DNA of 34,060 bases, taken from positions 1 to 34,060 of the forward strand of contig CAKMKH010000018.1 of NCBI GenBank assembly GCA_927441705.1, given 5' to 3'. Source of the stretch: an uncultured Acholeplasmataceae bacterium (GTDB taxonomy: Bacteria; Bacillota_I; Bacilli_A; Acholeplasmatales; Acholeplasmataceae). Made by a program: the position numbers and the translations under genes. How positions within the stretch are numbered: position 1 is the first letter of the stretch; every line of letters starts with the position of its first letter. The notes beneath the pieces were generated by a model. The model was not told where the DNA came from and searched no databases. It worked only from the letters and a program-made list of their open reading frames with translations. Below, piece by piece: positions 1 to 6,798 of the stretch.

Positions 1-1
1 T

Positions 2-205
2 CTTAATGATCTTGAATCAAAAAAATTAGTTAAGACAATTAGAAAAATACAAAAAGAATATGATTGTACAATTTTCTTAGTAGAACATGATATGGGTCTT
101 GTAATGGAACTATGTGATACGATTTGTGCTATATCATTTGGATCTCTTTTTTCTTTTCTAATAATTGCGTTAATTTATGATTTAATTGATCATTTGAGTG
201 ACTAA
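2..205 (+). CDS. livG: C-terminal piece of a LivG-type ABC transporter ATPase, cut off and fused to foreign sequence
   Basis: The frame is open from the window edge. Its first 47 residues look like the end of a branched-chain amino acid ABC ATPase: LNDLES, then TIFLVEHDMGLVM with the H-switch histidine, then CDTICAISFG. A LivG protein would normally continue for some 20-30 more residues (a K/R-L-IA-x-G-TP-type stretch). Here similarity ends at the glycine codon 140-142 and the frame runs on through an unrelated hydrophobic tail to a TAA at 203-205. The tail is simply the reverse complement of the neighbouring coiled-coil gene. The fragment is on the strand opposite to livH and livM, which is not expected for one operon. 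Either an inversion or a chimeric join at about 140-146 explains this. The family call is good; whether a working protein is made is doubtful. Confidence 0.6.
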   Translation, partial: LNDLESKKLVKTIRKIQKEYDCTIFLVEHDMGLVMELCDTICAISFGSLFSFLIIALIYDLIDHLSD

Positions 206-231
206 TTTTTTCTTGCTGTTTTAATAATTTT

Positions 232-765
232 TCATGAACTTCTTTTTTTTAAAGTTTCTTCATATATCTTATATTCTTCATCAAGTCTTTTCTTTTCTTC
301 TATAAACACTTTTTCATTTTGTTTAATTTCTAATGCTGTTGGTGCTGCAATCGAAAATTTTTCAATGACTTTCGCTTTTTTCATTTCATATGCTTGATTA
401 AGATTGTCAAGTTGCTCTTGTTGTTTTTGTTTATATAGATCTTTTTGTTCTGGTTGTTTTTTAAGATTTCTATTCAATGTTTGGTCAATTGCTCTTTTCT
501 TCCAATAAAACCAATCACCTAATTGCTCCATATCTTTTTTAGAAAAGATTTCTAGATATTTTTCCTTTGTCAATGTTTTACTTTCAAGATTGAGTAAATA
601 CTGATTATGTTTAAGCTTTAAATCGTTGAGTTTCTTATCATTTTTTTCTTTATACTTTTCTTCTAAAACATTTATGTAAGAATGGTTATTGTCTATCTTT
701 TGTCTAATGCTCTCTATTTTTTGAAACATTATCTTATCTTTGAAACTTGATTTAATCTTTGCCAT
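232..765 (-). CDS. Lys/Glu-rich coiled-coil protein of unknown function, probably frameshifted near its 3' end
   Basis: The ORF is 177 residues, very rich in Lys, Glu and Gln, with long heptad-like helices and no signal peptide or membrane segment. Its ATG lies inside the end of livM: 14 bases (ATGGCAAAGATTAA) are shared in different frames, which suggests translational coupling and membership of the same operon. It ends just after a run of eight A's on the coding strand (243-250). If one A is removed, reading continues for about 35 more strongly coiled-coil residues (beginning EVHEKLLKQQEKISHSNDQL) until the junction with the livG fragment near 140-146. The stop at 232 is therefore probably a frameshift or a sequencing error, and the natural protein is longer. 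I do not recognise the family. It may be a coiled-coil part of a transporter-associated protein, but nothing shows that directly. Confidence 0.6.
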   Translation of the reverse strand: MAKIKSSFKDKIMFQKIESIRQKIDNNHSYINVLEEKYKEKNDKKLNDLKLKHNQYLLNLESKTLTKEKYLEIFSKKDMEQLGDWFYWKKRAIDQTLNRNLKKQPEQKDLYKQKQQEQLDNLNQAYEMKKAKVIEKFSIAAPTALEIKQNEKVFIEEKKRLDEEYKIYEETLKKRSS

Positions 766-1828
766 AGCGATACTCCTTCCATGTAGTTAAGATTTTTTTG
801 TAGAGTACTTTTATTTTTAAGCTTAAATCTTTAAACAATCTTATTAATCCACCTGGATAAAACATAACAACTAAGATAATAAGTGCTCCATTTATAATAT
901 ATGATGCATTTCCGTAAGTTTGGAAAAATGGGATGCTTTTTAAAACTAGTTGATCAAAACCAAAGATAATGAAAGTCCCTAAACCAACACCCCAAATTGA
1001 TTTTGAACCACCAATAACGATGGCTGCTAAAATATTTAAGGATAATGCTAAGTTCCATAAATTTGGAATGGTTGAACGACTATAAGACATGTAAAGCATA
1101 CCACCTAATACTGCTAAAACGGTTGCGATTACAAATGTTAACAAACGATATTTTAATACACTAACACCCATCGCTTGTGCTGCAGATGTAGAGTTTTTGA
1201 TTGATAACATTGCTCTACCTGTTGGACTATTGACAAGATTGACTACTGCAATCATGGTTAGAACTAAGAAAAACACTAAGATGTAATAAACCATGTGTTC
1301 CCTAAATAAAACTCCAAATATTGTAAATCTTTCAATTTGAAATCCTAATAAACCATTAGTAATCGGATTCGCAAATTTGAAAAACTCAACTAATACTTCA
1401 GATAATCCAAGTGTAATGATTGCTAGATACATACCTTCGATTCTTAAGGAAATAAAGCCTACGATTGTACCTAATATAATTGCAATCACAATACCCATTA
1501 GGAATGCTAATAGTAAAGGGATACCTAGTTTTCCTAAGCCAAAAGCTACTACATAAGACCCAACACCAATGAAACCAGCAGTCCCTAGTGAAGCTAGACC
1601 TGCATATCCAAGTAATAACGTGAACCCTAAACCAACAATCATATAAATCCACATATTAGCCATAATATCAACTGCTGAAGGTCTAATAAGACCAGCTGTT
1701 CCTAAAATTTGAATGAGAACCATTAAGATTGCTGCAATAAATATTCCAAAAAATGGATGTTTTGTAAATTGGATGAGTTTATGTTTTACAGTATTTTCTT
1801 TTTTTGTTTGATATTTTTCTAGTAACAT
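752..1828 (-). CDS. livM: LivM-type permease of a branched-chain amino acid (or similar substrate) ABC transporter
   Basis: This 358-residue polytopic inner-membrane protein has about 8-10 hydrophobic segments. The LivM signature is visible: GYAGLASLGTAGFIGVGSYV near residues 75-94, then RIEGMYLAIITLGLSEV, and the cytoplasmic coupling loop PTGRAMLSIKNS...AQAMGVSVLKYRLLTFVIA, which docks the ATPase. Its Shine-Dalgarno AAGGTG lies inside the livH stop region, 3 bases upstream of which livH ends. The 3' end overlaps the coiled-coil ORF. In the family LivM pairs with LivH, with LivG/LivF ATPases and with a binding protein. Only a broken livG piece is seen here and no binding protein is in the window. 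Substrate is inferred; the neighbours are thiolytic acyl-CoA enzymes, so an organic acid is an alternative to leucine, isoleucine or valine. Confidence 0.88.
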   Translation of the reverse strand: MLLEKYQTKKENTVKHKLIQFTKHPFFGIFIAAILMVLIQILGTAGLIRPSAVDIMANMWIYMIVGLGFTLLLGYAGLASLGTAGFIGVGSYVVAFGLGKLGIPLLLAFLMGIVIAIILGTIVGFISLRIEGMYLAIITLGLSEVLVEFFKFANPITNGLLGFQIERFTIFGVLFREHMVYYILVFFLVLTMIAVVNLVNSPTGRAMLSIKNSTSAAQAMGVSVLKYRLLTFVIATVLAVLGGMLYMSYSRSTIPNLWNLALSLNILAAIVIGGSKSIWGVGLGTFIIFGFDQLVLKSIPFFQTYGNASYIINGALIILVVMFYPGGLIRLFKDLSLKIKVLYKKILTTWKEYRYGKD

Positions 1829-1831
1829 AGA

Positions 1832-2761
1832 CTACACCTTCTTCGCAATCTTTTTCCCAAATAAACCAACTGGTTTAATTAAGATCAATAATAAAACTAA
1901 AATATAAACAATCGCGTTTGCCCATGTATTCGATATGAATTGCCACGCTAAAACTCTAGCGAATGGAATAATGATTGCTGCAATCACTGGACCACCAAAT
2001 GATGAGAATCCACCTAAAATAGCTGCTAAGAAACCATTAACTTGTAGCCCAATCATCATTTCTGGAGCAAGTGTATATATGGTTGGTGCGTATAAAGCTG
2101 CAGCTAAGGCACCTAGTCCACCTGCAATACCCCAACTCATTGCTGTTATAAATTTAGTGTTTACGCCCATCATACTTGCGACAACTTCATTTGATGCAGT
2201 TGCACGTACGCCAAGACCCCATTTTGTATACTTAAGCATTAGGAATAAGACGATTAATACGATTGCTGCAATTATGATAGAAATCAAGTTGTGACTTGGT
2301 ATATACCAAGGGATATCTCCACCAACATTAATTTTATAAACTTTTGTCGATAAGAATCTTGGTGTAGCTAAAGGAAAGACACCAAAGACGATGGGTAAAA
2401 TCCCAGAGATGACTAATATAATTCCCATGGTAATCATCTGCTTGGTTACAGCATTTGAATATTTAGCTTTTCTTATGATAAAGACATCAATGATAATTCC
2501 AAATAGAAAACCAACTAAAATACCAATCAATATAGATATAATTAACAAGATGACTGGGCTTATATTTGGAAATTGAACTTGGAAAAATTTACTAAATAAT
2601 GCTGTAATTGTATATGCAGAAAACATCGCTATAGAACCTTGTGCAAAGTTCGTTGTAAACGATGTTCTAAAAATGAGTACAATTGCCATGGTTACAAGGG
2701 ATAGGAATGCTGCACCCGTCAACCCTTGAAAAAACATCGATAAAATTTGTTGTAGTGACAT
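1832..2761 (-). CDS. livH: LivH-type permease of the same ABC transporter
   Basis: This 309-residue membrane protein has about eight transmembrane segments. Family features are the N-terminal FFQGLTGAAFLSLVTMAIVLIFRTS, the FAQGS...M segment (in LivH usually NFAHG...M), the coupling loop WGLGVRATASNEVVASMMGVNTKFITAMSWGIAGGLGALAAALYAP, and AAILGGFSSFGGPVIAAIIIPFA near the C terminus. It pairs with LivM to form the channel. The SD is AAGGTGGGG, directly before TAAT-ATG, so it is tightly coupled to the upstream KAS III-like gene, whose stop is one base away. It lies in the TetR-facing operon between the acyl-CoA genes and livM. Substrate is inferred from the family only. Confidence 0.88.
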   Translation of the reverse strand: MSLQQILSMFFQGLTGAAFLSLVTMAIVLIFRTSFTTNFAQGSIAMFSAYTITALFSKFFQVQFPNISPVILLIISILIGILVGFLFGIIIDVFIIRKAKYSNAVTKQMITMGIILVISGILPIVFGVFPLATPRFLSTKVYKINVGGDIPWYIPSHNLISIIIAAIVLIVLFLMLKYTKWGLGVRATASNEVVASMMGVNTKFITAMSWGIAGGLGALAAALYAPTIYTLAPEMMIGLQVNGFLAAILGGFSSFGGPVIAAIIIPFARVLAWQFISNTWANAIVYILVLLLILIKPVGLFGKKIAKKV

Positions 2762-2762
2762 A

Positions 2763-3788
2763 TTAACCCCACCTTATAATGTTTGCAGCCCATACATATC
2801 CAATACCAGCGGCTAACATACACACAACAGTGCCGTCTTTAACCTGACCAGTTTGTAATGCTAAGTGCAAAGATAGTATTTGATCGATTTGACCTATATG
2901 ACCATAATCTTCTAAATAAATAGATTGATCTTCAGAAAGTCCTAATTCATCTAACATAAATTGATGACCAGATCTTTTAATATGTAATATATCTAAATAA
3001 CCGATATCATTTCTTTCTAAATCAGATTTTCTTAATGCTTCATCGATACATTTTAACCAATTTGGCATTGAGACTTCATTAAGTCTTTCTTTCATTTTTA
3101 CAGGTTCCATTAATCTTAAAGATTTTTTAGCTTCATCAACATTATCCTTGGTAATTGGATTGCAAACGCCCCCAATTTCGACCCCAGCTGTTCTTGATAA
3201 ACTACCATCAGAAATCATATGTGAACCCAATAAGATATTTTTTCCATAGTTTTTCTTTAAAATTATTGCACCACCGCCTGCACCTAAATTATACATCATT
3301 GACATATCTTTATCAGTATAATCCACAAAATCGCCATTACGGTAACCACCAACGACCATAATCACATTGACTTCATCATCTGCGATTAACATATCTCTTG
3401 CCATTTTCAGGGCAGATACGGTTGTACAGCAACGGTTTTGCACATCAATACCCCAAGCATTAGTTGCTTGAATACGATCTTGAATATATAAAGCTGAAGT
3501 AGTTAATGGATATTCTTTCCATTCTTCAGTAACACTTAAGATGACATCAATATCAAGTGGATCAATACCAGTGTTTTTAAGTGCGTCTATAGCGGCAAGT
3601 GCTCCCATTTCTTGAGTGCCATCTTGTGGCATTTCAGAAGGAATTGTTTTTTGCTTAATGCCTAATTTTTCAATGACTGCTTCTTCAGACCAAACACCAT
3701 TAGTTTTTTCTGAAATTTCTTTGGCAGTCAACCTACCCTTAGGAAGGTATATCCCTGTTCCTACAATACCTACATGTGTTTTATTCAT
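2763..3788 (-). CDS. KAS III (FabH)-like 3-oxoacyl synthase, divergent, with a Cys-His-His active site
   Basis: A thiolase-fold condensing enzyme of 341 residues from the ATG at 3788; a TTG two codons earlier (3794) is also possible. The N terminus has THVGIVGTGIYLPKGRLT. The nucleophile is Cys120 in DVQNRCCTTVSAL, aligning with the DVAAACAGFTYAL-type motif of FabH. His269 in ILHIKRSG matches the histidine of the PHQAN motif. The FabH asparagine of GNTSAA is replaced by His297 in YGHIGQIDQ, so the triad reads Cys-His-His, as in KAS I/II, on a KAS III scaffold. It sits between a ketoreductase and livH in one operon with a thiolase. That context fits formation or cleavage of a 3-oxoacyl-CoA more than standard fatty acid initiation. 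The exact reaction is unknown, and it is probably not the housekeeping fabH. Confidence 0.75.
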   Translation of the reverse strand: MNKTHVGIVGTGIYLPKGRLTAKEISEKTNGVWSEEAVIEKLGIKQKTIPSEMPQDGTQEMGALAAIDALKNTGIDPLDIDVILSVTEEWKEYPLTTSALYIQDRIQATNAWGIDVQNRCCTTVSALKMARDMLIADDEVNVIMVVGGYRNGDFVDYTDKDMSMMYNLGAGGGAIILKKNYGKNILLGSHMISDGSLSRTAGVEIGGVCNPITKDNVDEAKKSLRLMEPVKMKERLNEVSMPNWLKCIDEALRKSDLERNDIGYLDILHIKRSGHQFMLDELGLSEDQSIYLEDYGHIGQIDQILSLHLALQTGQVKDGTVVCMLAAGIGYVWAANIIRWG

Positions 3789-3814
3789 ATGCAAGGAACC
3801 TAACCTTTCTTTTA

Positions 3815-4537
3815 TTATAATCTCATACCACCATTAACACTTAATGTTTGTCCAGTGACATAAGATGCTTCTTCTGATGCTAAGAATAATGCAGCATTTG
3901 CAATTTCTTGTGGTTCACCTAAACGTTTTAACATAGTAAGTGCCGCAAATTGATCAAGAAGATCTTGAGGTACTGTTTTTAAAATGTCTGTCATGATATA
4001 ACCAGGAGCAATCGCGTTTACTCTAACATTTTGACCTTTTCTAGCAAATTCTTTTGCCCAAGTCATTGTTAAACCAAGTACACCAGCTTTAGTTGCTGCA
4101 TAATTTGCTTGTCCAATGTTTCCATATAGACCAACAACTGATGAAATATTAATAATTGAACCATAATTGTTATTTACCATTTGTGGTCCTATTAAACGTG
4201 TAAGATTAAATACACCTTTTAAATTAACATTAATAACTGCATCCCACATATCATCTGTCATTTTGTGAGTCATTGCATCTTTTGTTATGCCTGCGTTATT
4301 AACCAAAATATCAATTTTTCCATATTTTGCGATGATTTCATCATAGAATTTTTGAATACCAGGTACATCAGTTACATTTAATTTATAACCAAATACATTT
4401 TTTGTTTCATATTCTAATTCACCCATATCAGCAGCAATTACAATTGCACCTTCTTTAGCAAATGTTTGTGAGATAGCTTGACCTAAACCTTTTGCGCCAC
4501 CTGTTACAACAGCGACTTTTCCATCTAATCTTCCCAT
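3815..4537 (-). CDS. fabG: Short-chain dehydrogenase, FabG/acetoacetyl-CoA reductase-like
   Basis: This 240-residue classical SDR should interconvert a 3-oxoacyl and a 3-hydroxyacyl thioester in the cytoplasm. The cofactor motif TGGAKGLG is at residues 12-19, NNAG at 80-83, and the catalytic set is Ser133, Tyr146 and Lys150 (YAATK). The C terminus ends SVNGGMRL, as in FabG. Asp37 sits at the end of the second strand (IAADMG), a position where an acid usually means NAD(H) rather than NADP(H). An oxidative 3-hydroxyacyl-CoA dehydrogenase role is therefore possible. SD AAAGGAG lies 8 bases before the ATG. It lies 13 bases after the thiolase stop and 26 bases before the KAS III-like gene. The fabG symbol names the family only. 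Confidence 0.85.
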   Translation of the reverse strand: MGRLDGKVAVVTGGAKGLGQAISQTFAKEGAIVIAADMGELEYETKNVFGYKLNVTDVPGIQKFYDEIIAKYGKIDILVNNAGITKDAMTHKMTDDMWDAVINVNLKGVFNLTRLIGPQMVNNNYGSIINISSVVGLYGNIGQANYAATKAGVLGLTMTWAKEFARKGQNVRVNAIAPGYIMTDILKTVPQDLLDQFAALTMLKRLGEPQEIANAALFLASEEASYVTGQTLSVNGGMRL

Positions 4538-4550
4538 TTTATATTCTCCT

Positions 4551-5762
4551 TTATTTTACTTTCTTAAAGATTGTTGCAGTTCCCATACCGCCACCGATAC
4601 ATAAACTTGCAAGACCAATATTTTTATCTTCTTGTTTTAACATTTCATGAAGTAATGTCACAATAATTCTATTGCCACTTGCTCCTACTGGATGTCCAAG
4701 TGCTATAGCACCACCATTTACATTTGTTTTTTCTAAGATTTCTTCTTTAGAAACACCAAATGCTTCTGTTAATTCTCTCATGACTCCAAGTGATTGTGCT
4801 GCGAATGCTTCATTTAATTCTAGTAAATCAAGATCATTAAATGATAAATTAGCAGTTTTTAAAGCTTGTTTTATAGCTGGAGTTGGTCCTAGACCCATAA
4901 CTGATGGATCAACACCACCTTGGCCAATACCGATAACTTCAAATAATGGCGTTAAATTATATTTTTCAACAGCCTCACCACTTGCTAACATCATGAAACT
5001 TGCACCGTCATTAATACCTGATGATGAACCAGCAGTTACTGAACCATCTTTTTTAAATGCAGGTCTTAAACTAGAAAGTTTTTCATATGAAGTGTTTCTA
5101 TTAATAAATTCATCTTTATCAAATATGACTTCACCTTTTCTAGTTTTGATAACTATAGGAACAATTTCATCTTTAAATTTGCCAGCATCATCAGCTTTAG
5201 CAGCTTTTTGTTGAGATTCCCAAGCAAATTTATCTTGTTCTTCTCTAGTTAAACCAAATTTATCAACGATATTTTCAGCAGTTATACCCATATGATAGCC
5301 TTCAAAAGCATCTGTTAATGCATCGTAGATCATATGATCGTTTAATTGTTGATCACCCATTTTAACGCCTGTTCTTACTTTACTAGGAACTAAGTAAGGT
5401 GCTCCAGTCATTGATTCTGCACCACCTGCTACAACTAGATCATGAAAACCTAACATAATATTCGCATAACCATTCATTACAGCTTTCATACCACTTCCAC
5501 AAACCATGTTAACACCATAAGCTGGTACAGTTGATGGAATACCGGCTTTAATAGAGATTTGTCTTGCTAAACCTTGACGTAGACCAGCTGGCAAAATATT
5601 ACCCACTAATACTTCATCAATTTTTGATGGATCAACTTTTGTTTCTTCAAGTAGTGCACGTAACACTTGTGATCCGAAATCTGCTGGATGGACATCAGAA
5701 AGTGAACCCATGAAAGCACCTATTGGACTACGTTTTGCACCTACTACATAAACTTTTTTCAT
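4551..5762 (-). CDS. thlA: Acetyl-CoA acetyltransferase (thiolase)
   Basis: This 403-residue degradative/biosynthetic thiolase catalyses acyl-CoA + acetyl-CoA = 3-oxoacyl-CoA + CoA. It has the full active site: nucleophile Cys88 in VNMVCGSGMKA, His357 in ALGHPVGASG and the acid/base Cys388 in CIGGGMGTA. Length and termini (KKVYVVGAKRSPIGAF) match PhaA/ThlA enzymes. It is the first gene of the operon that continues with the dehydrogenase, KAS III-like enzyme and Liv permeases. The SD GGAG is 6-8 bases before the ATG. The promoter and the 18-bp palindrome upstream, facing a TetR gene, suggest ligand-controlled expression. Thiolase plus an NAD-type SDR fits turnover of 3-hydroxy/3-oxo acyl-CoA. 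No acyl-CoA ligase or CoA transferase is in the window. Confidence 0.92.
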   Translation of the reverse strand: MKKVYVVGAKRSPIGAFMGSLSDVHPADFGSQVLRALLEETKVDPSKIDEVLVGNILPAGLRQGLARQISIKAGIPSTVPAYGVNMVCGSGMKAVMNGYANIMLGFHDLVVAGGAESMTGAPYLVPSKVRTGVKMGDQQLNDHMIYDALTDAFEGYHMGITAENIVDKFGLTREEQDKFAWESQQKAAKADDAGKFKDEIVPIVIKTRKGEVIFDKDEFINRNTSYEKLSSLRPAFKKDGSVTAGSSSGINDGASFMMLASGEAVEKYNLTPLFEVIGIGQGGVDPSVMGLGPTPAIKQALKTANLSFNDLDLLELNEAFAAQSLGVMRELTEAFGVSKEEILEKTNVNGGAIALGHPVGASGNRIIVTLLHEMLKQEDKNIGLASLCIGGGMGTATIFKKVK

Positions 5763-5820
5763 TTTTAATTCTCCTTTTCTTAAAAGCGTTTACAATTATT
5801 ATAATATAAAGTATAATATA

Positions 5821-5852
5821 CCAACATATAGCATAAAAAATGCTTTTGTTGG
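5821..5852 (-). promoter_or_regulatory. Imperfect inverted repeat in the leader of the thiolase operon
   Basis: On the plus strand the outer arms are CCAACA (5821-5826) and TGTTGG (5847-5852), and the inner arms are AGCAT (5830-5834) and ATGCT (5840-5844). The arms are offset by one base, as in an RNA stem with an internal loop. It lies downstream of the proposed start site, inside the 5' untranslated region. It could be an mRNA hairpin or a second protein-binding site. No U-tract follows on the minus strand, so it is not an intrinsic terminator. Confidence 0.4.
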
Positions 5853-5885
5853 GTCATTATATCGCTTTATTTTTAGATTTCAAAC

Positions 5886-5903
5886 TATGAATATATATTC
5901 ATA
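5886..5903. promoter_or_regulatory. Perfect 18-bp palindrome, probable operator of the adjacent TetR regulator
   Basis: TATGAATATATATTCATA is a perfect palindrome. It lies just downstream of the predicted start site of the thiolase operon and on the tetR side of that gene, where a repressor would block transcription. Its TGAAT/ATTCA half-sites resemble those I recall for the fatty-acid regulator FadR of Bacillus (TGAATGA-type arms), but the spacing differs. Binding by the TetR protein is inferred from position. Confidence 0.55.
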
Positions 5904-5913
5904 ATACGCCTTA

Positions 5914-5942
5914 ATAATATCATATGTATATTTGATTGTCAA
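5914..5942 (-). promoter_or_regulatory. Sigma-A-type promoter of the thiolase-liv operon
   Basis: On the minus strand the -35 is TTGACA (5937-5942), the spacer 17 bases and the -10 TATTAT (5914-5919). The expected start is near 5907, giving a leader of about 145 bases before the thiolase ATG. The 18-bp palindrome begins just downstream of that start. Confidence 0.65.
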
Positions 5943-5980
5943 TCTTTGTGATTACGATTTGAATGAAATTATAAAAGCGG

Positions 5981-6009
5981 TTGCATAAATTTAAATTAGA
6001 ATATATATT
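5981..6009 (+). promoter_or_regulatory. Candidate promoter of tetR
   Basis: TTGCAT (5981-5986), 17 bases, TATATT (6004-6009). A second choice is TTGACT (6009-6014), 16 bases, TAATAA (6031-6036). Both are moderate matches in very AT-rich DNA. The rest of the 5763-6125 gap holds no gene. Confidence 0.3.
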
Positions 6010-6063
6010 TGACTACCTATTAAATATATTTAATAAACAAAAATGTCTTCTTTATCTATACCT

Positions 6064-6083
6064 CAATCTTTTTTTTTAGATTG
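6064..6083 (+). repeat. T-rich hairpin and tandem T8-AGATT repeat before tetR
   Basis: CAATCT (6064-6069) and AGATTG (6078-6083) flank a loop of eight T's. A second run of T's followed by AGATT comes straight after, so T8-AGATT is present twice in tandem. The hairpin plus T-run looks like a weak terminator or attenuator in the tetR leader, but the six-pair AT-rich stem is marginal. Confidence 0.25.
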
Positions 6084-6125
6084 TTTTTTTTAGATTTTTA
6101 AGTTACACTTATTATAGGTGATAAC

Positions 6126-6731
6126 ATGAATCAACAAAATTTTAGACTTCCTAAGCGTAGAGATGGTCAAAAAACATTCGACAAAATAATAGATACAGCA
6201 AAGAAGCTCTTTTCTAAAAAAGGATATCTTGCAACATCAATCAATGAAATAATTGAAAAATCTGGGGTTGCCACAGGCACTTTTTATATATACTTTGATG
6301 ATAAATTTGCCTTATACTCATATATATTAGCAAAATATCGTAAGCTTATTAGAAAAACATTAAGTGAAGCTATTAGAGATGCTGAAACAAGATATGAAAA
6401 AGAAAGATTAGGTCTTAGAGCATTCCTAAAGTTTGCATGGGAAGATCCGCTAGCATATCGAATCATATGGGAATCAATGTTCGTTGATAAATCTCTTTTT
6501 AAAGAATATTATGAAACATTTAGTCATGATTATGTTAGACAGCTTAATCATGCAGTAGAGCAACGCGAAGTAAGAGATGATGTAGATTTAGAAACGCTAT
6601 CTTATATACTCATGGGGGTATCAAATTTCGTTGGTTTACAAGTGCTTTTTAGAGACACTTTAACAGATAAAGATTTAGATGACATATGTGATGAAGTTAT
6701 GAAAATACTTGATCACGGTATGTTTAAATAA
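6126..6731 (+). CDS. TetR/AcrR family transcriptional regulator
   Basis: This 201-residue repressor has an N-terminal helix-turn-helix domain: FDKIIDTAKKLFSKKGY, then TSINEIIEKSGVATGTFYIYFDDKFALY (about residues 18-65), the classic TetR_N pattern. The helical C-terminal domain (about 80-200) would bind a ligand and dimerise. The SD AGGTGAT lies before the ATG. It is transcribed away from the thiolase-liv operon, and the shared gap contains a perfect palindrome, so control of that operon and of itself is the natural inference. An acyl-CoA ligand is plausible given the target genes, but is not shown. A terminator follows directly. Confidence 0.88.
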   Translation: MNQQNFRLPKRRDGQKTFDKIIDTAKKLFSKKGYLATSINEIIEKSGVATGTFYIYFDDKFALYSYILAKYRKLIRKTLSEAIRDAETRYEKERLGLRAFLKFAWEDPLAYRIIWESMFVDKSLFKEYYETFSHDYVRQLNHAVEQREVRDDVDLETLSYILMGVSNFVGLQVLFRDTLTDKDLDDICDEVMKILDHGMFK

Positions 6732-6732
6732 T

Positions 6733-6758
6733 AAAAAGACGAAATTCGTCTTTTTTTT
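6733..6758 (+). terminator. Intrinsic terminator after tetR
   Basis: Stem AAAAAGACG/CGTCTTTTT around AAATT, followed by T's to 6758. It lies one base after the tetR stop. Confidence 0.8.
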
Positions 6759-6768
6759 GTATTTTAAG

Positions 6769-6777
6769 TGCTATAAT
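6769..6777 (+). promoter_or_regulatory. Extended -10 promoter of ridA
   Basis: TGCTATAAT is an extended -10 (TGn-TATAAT) directly after the tetR terminator. No clear -35 is seen. The start would be near 6784, giving a leader of only about 15 bases that begins at the ribosome-binding site. Confidence 0.45.
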
Positions 6778-6798
6778 TTTAATAAGGAGGTTTCACAT

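Noticed and set aside
1398-1652. 84-residue minus-strand ORF
   Set aside because: Lies entirely inside livM in another frame, has implausible Cys/Trp-rich composition and no ribosome-binding site.
4672-5214. 180-residue plus-strand ORF
   Set aside because: Antisense shadow of the thiolase gene; the Ser/Pro-rich composition is typical of a reverse frame.
6709-6798. 30-residue N-terminal extension of RidA
   Set aside because: Overlaps the tetR end and its terminator; the strong SD and family length place the start at 6799.
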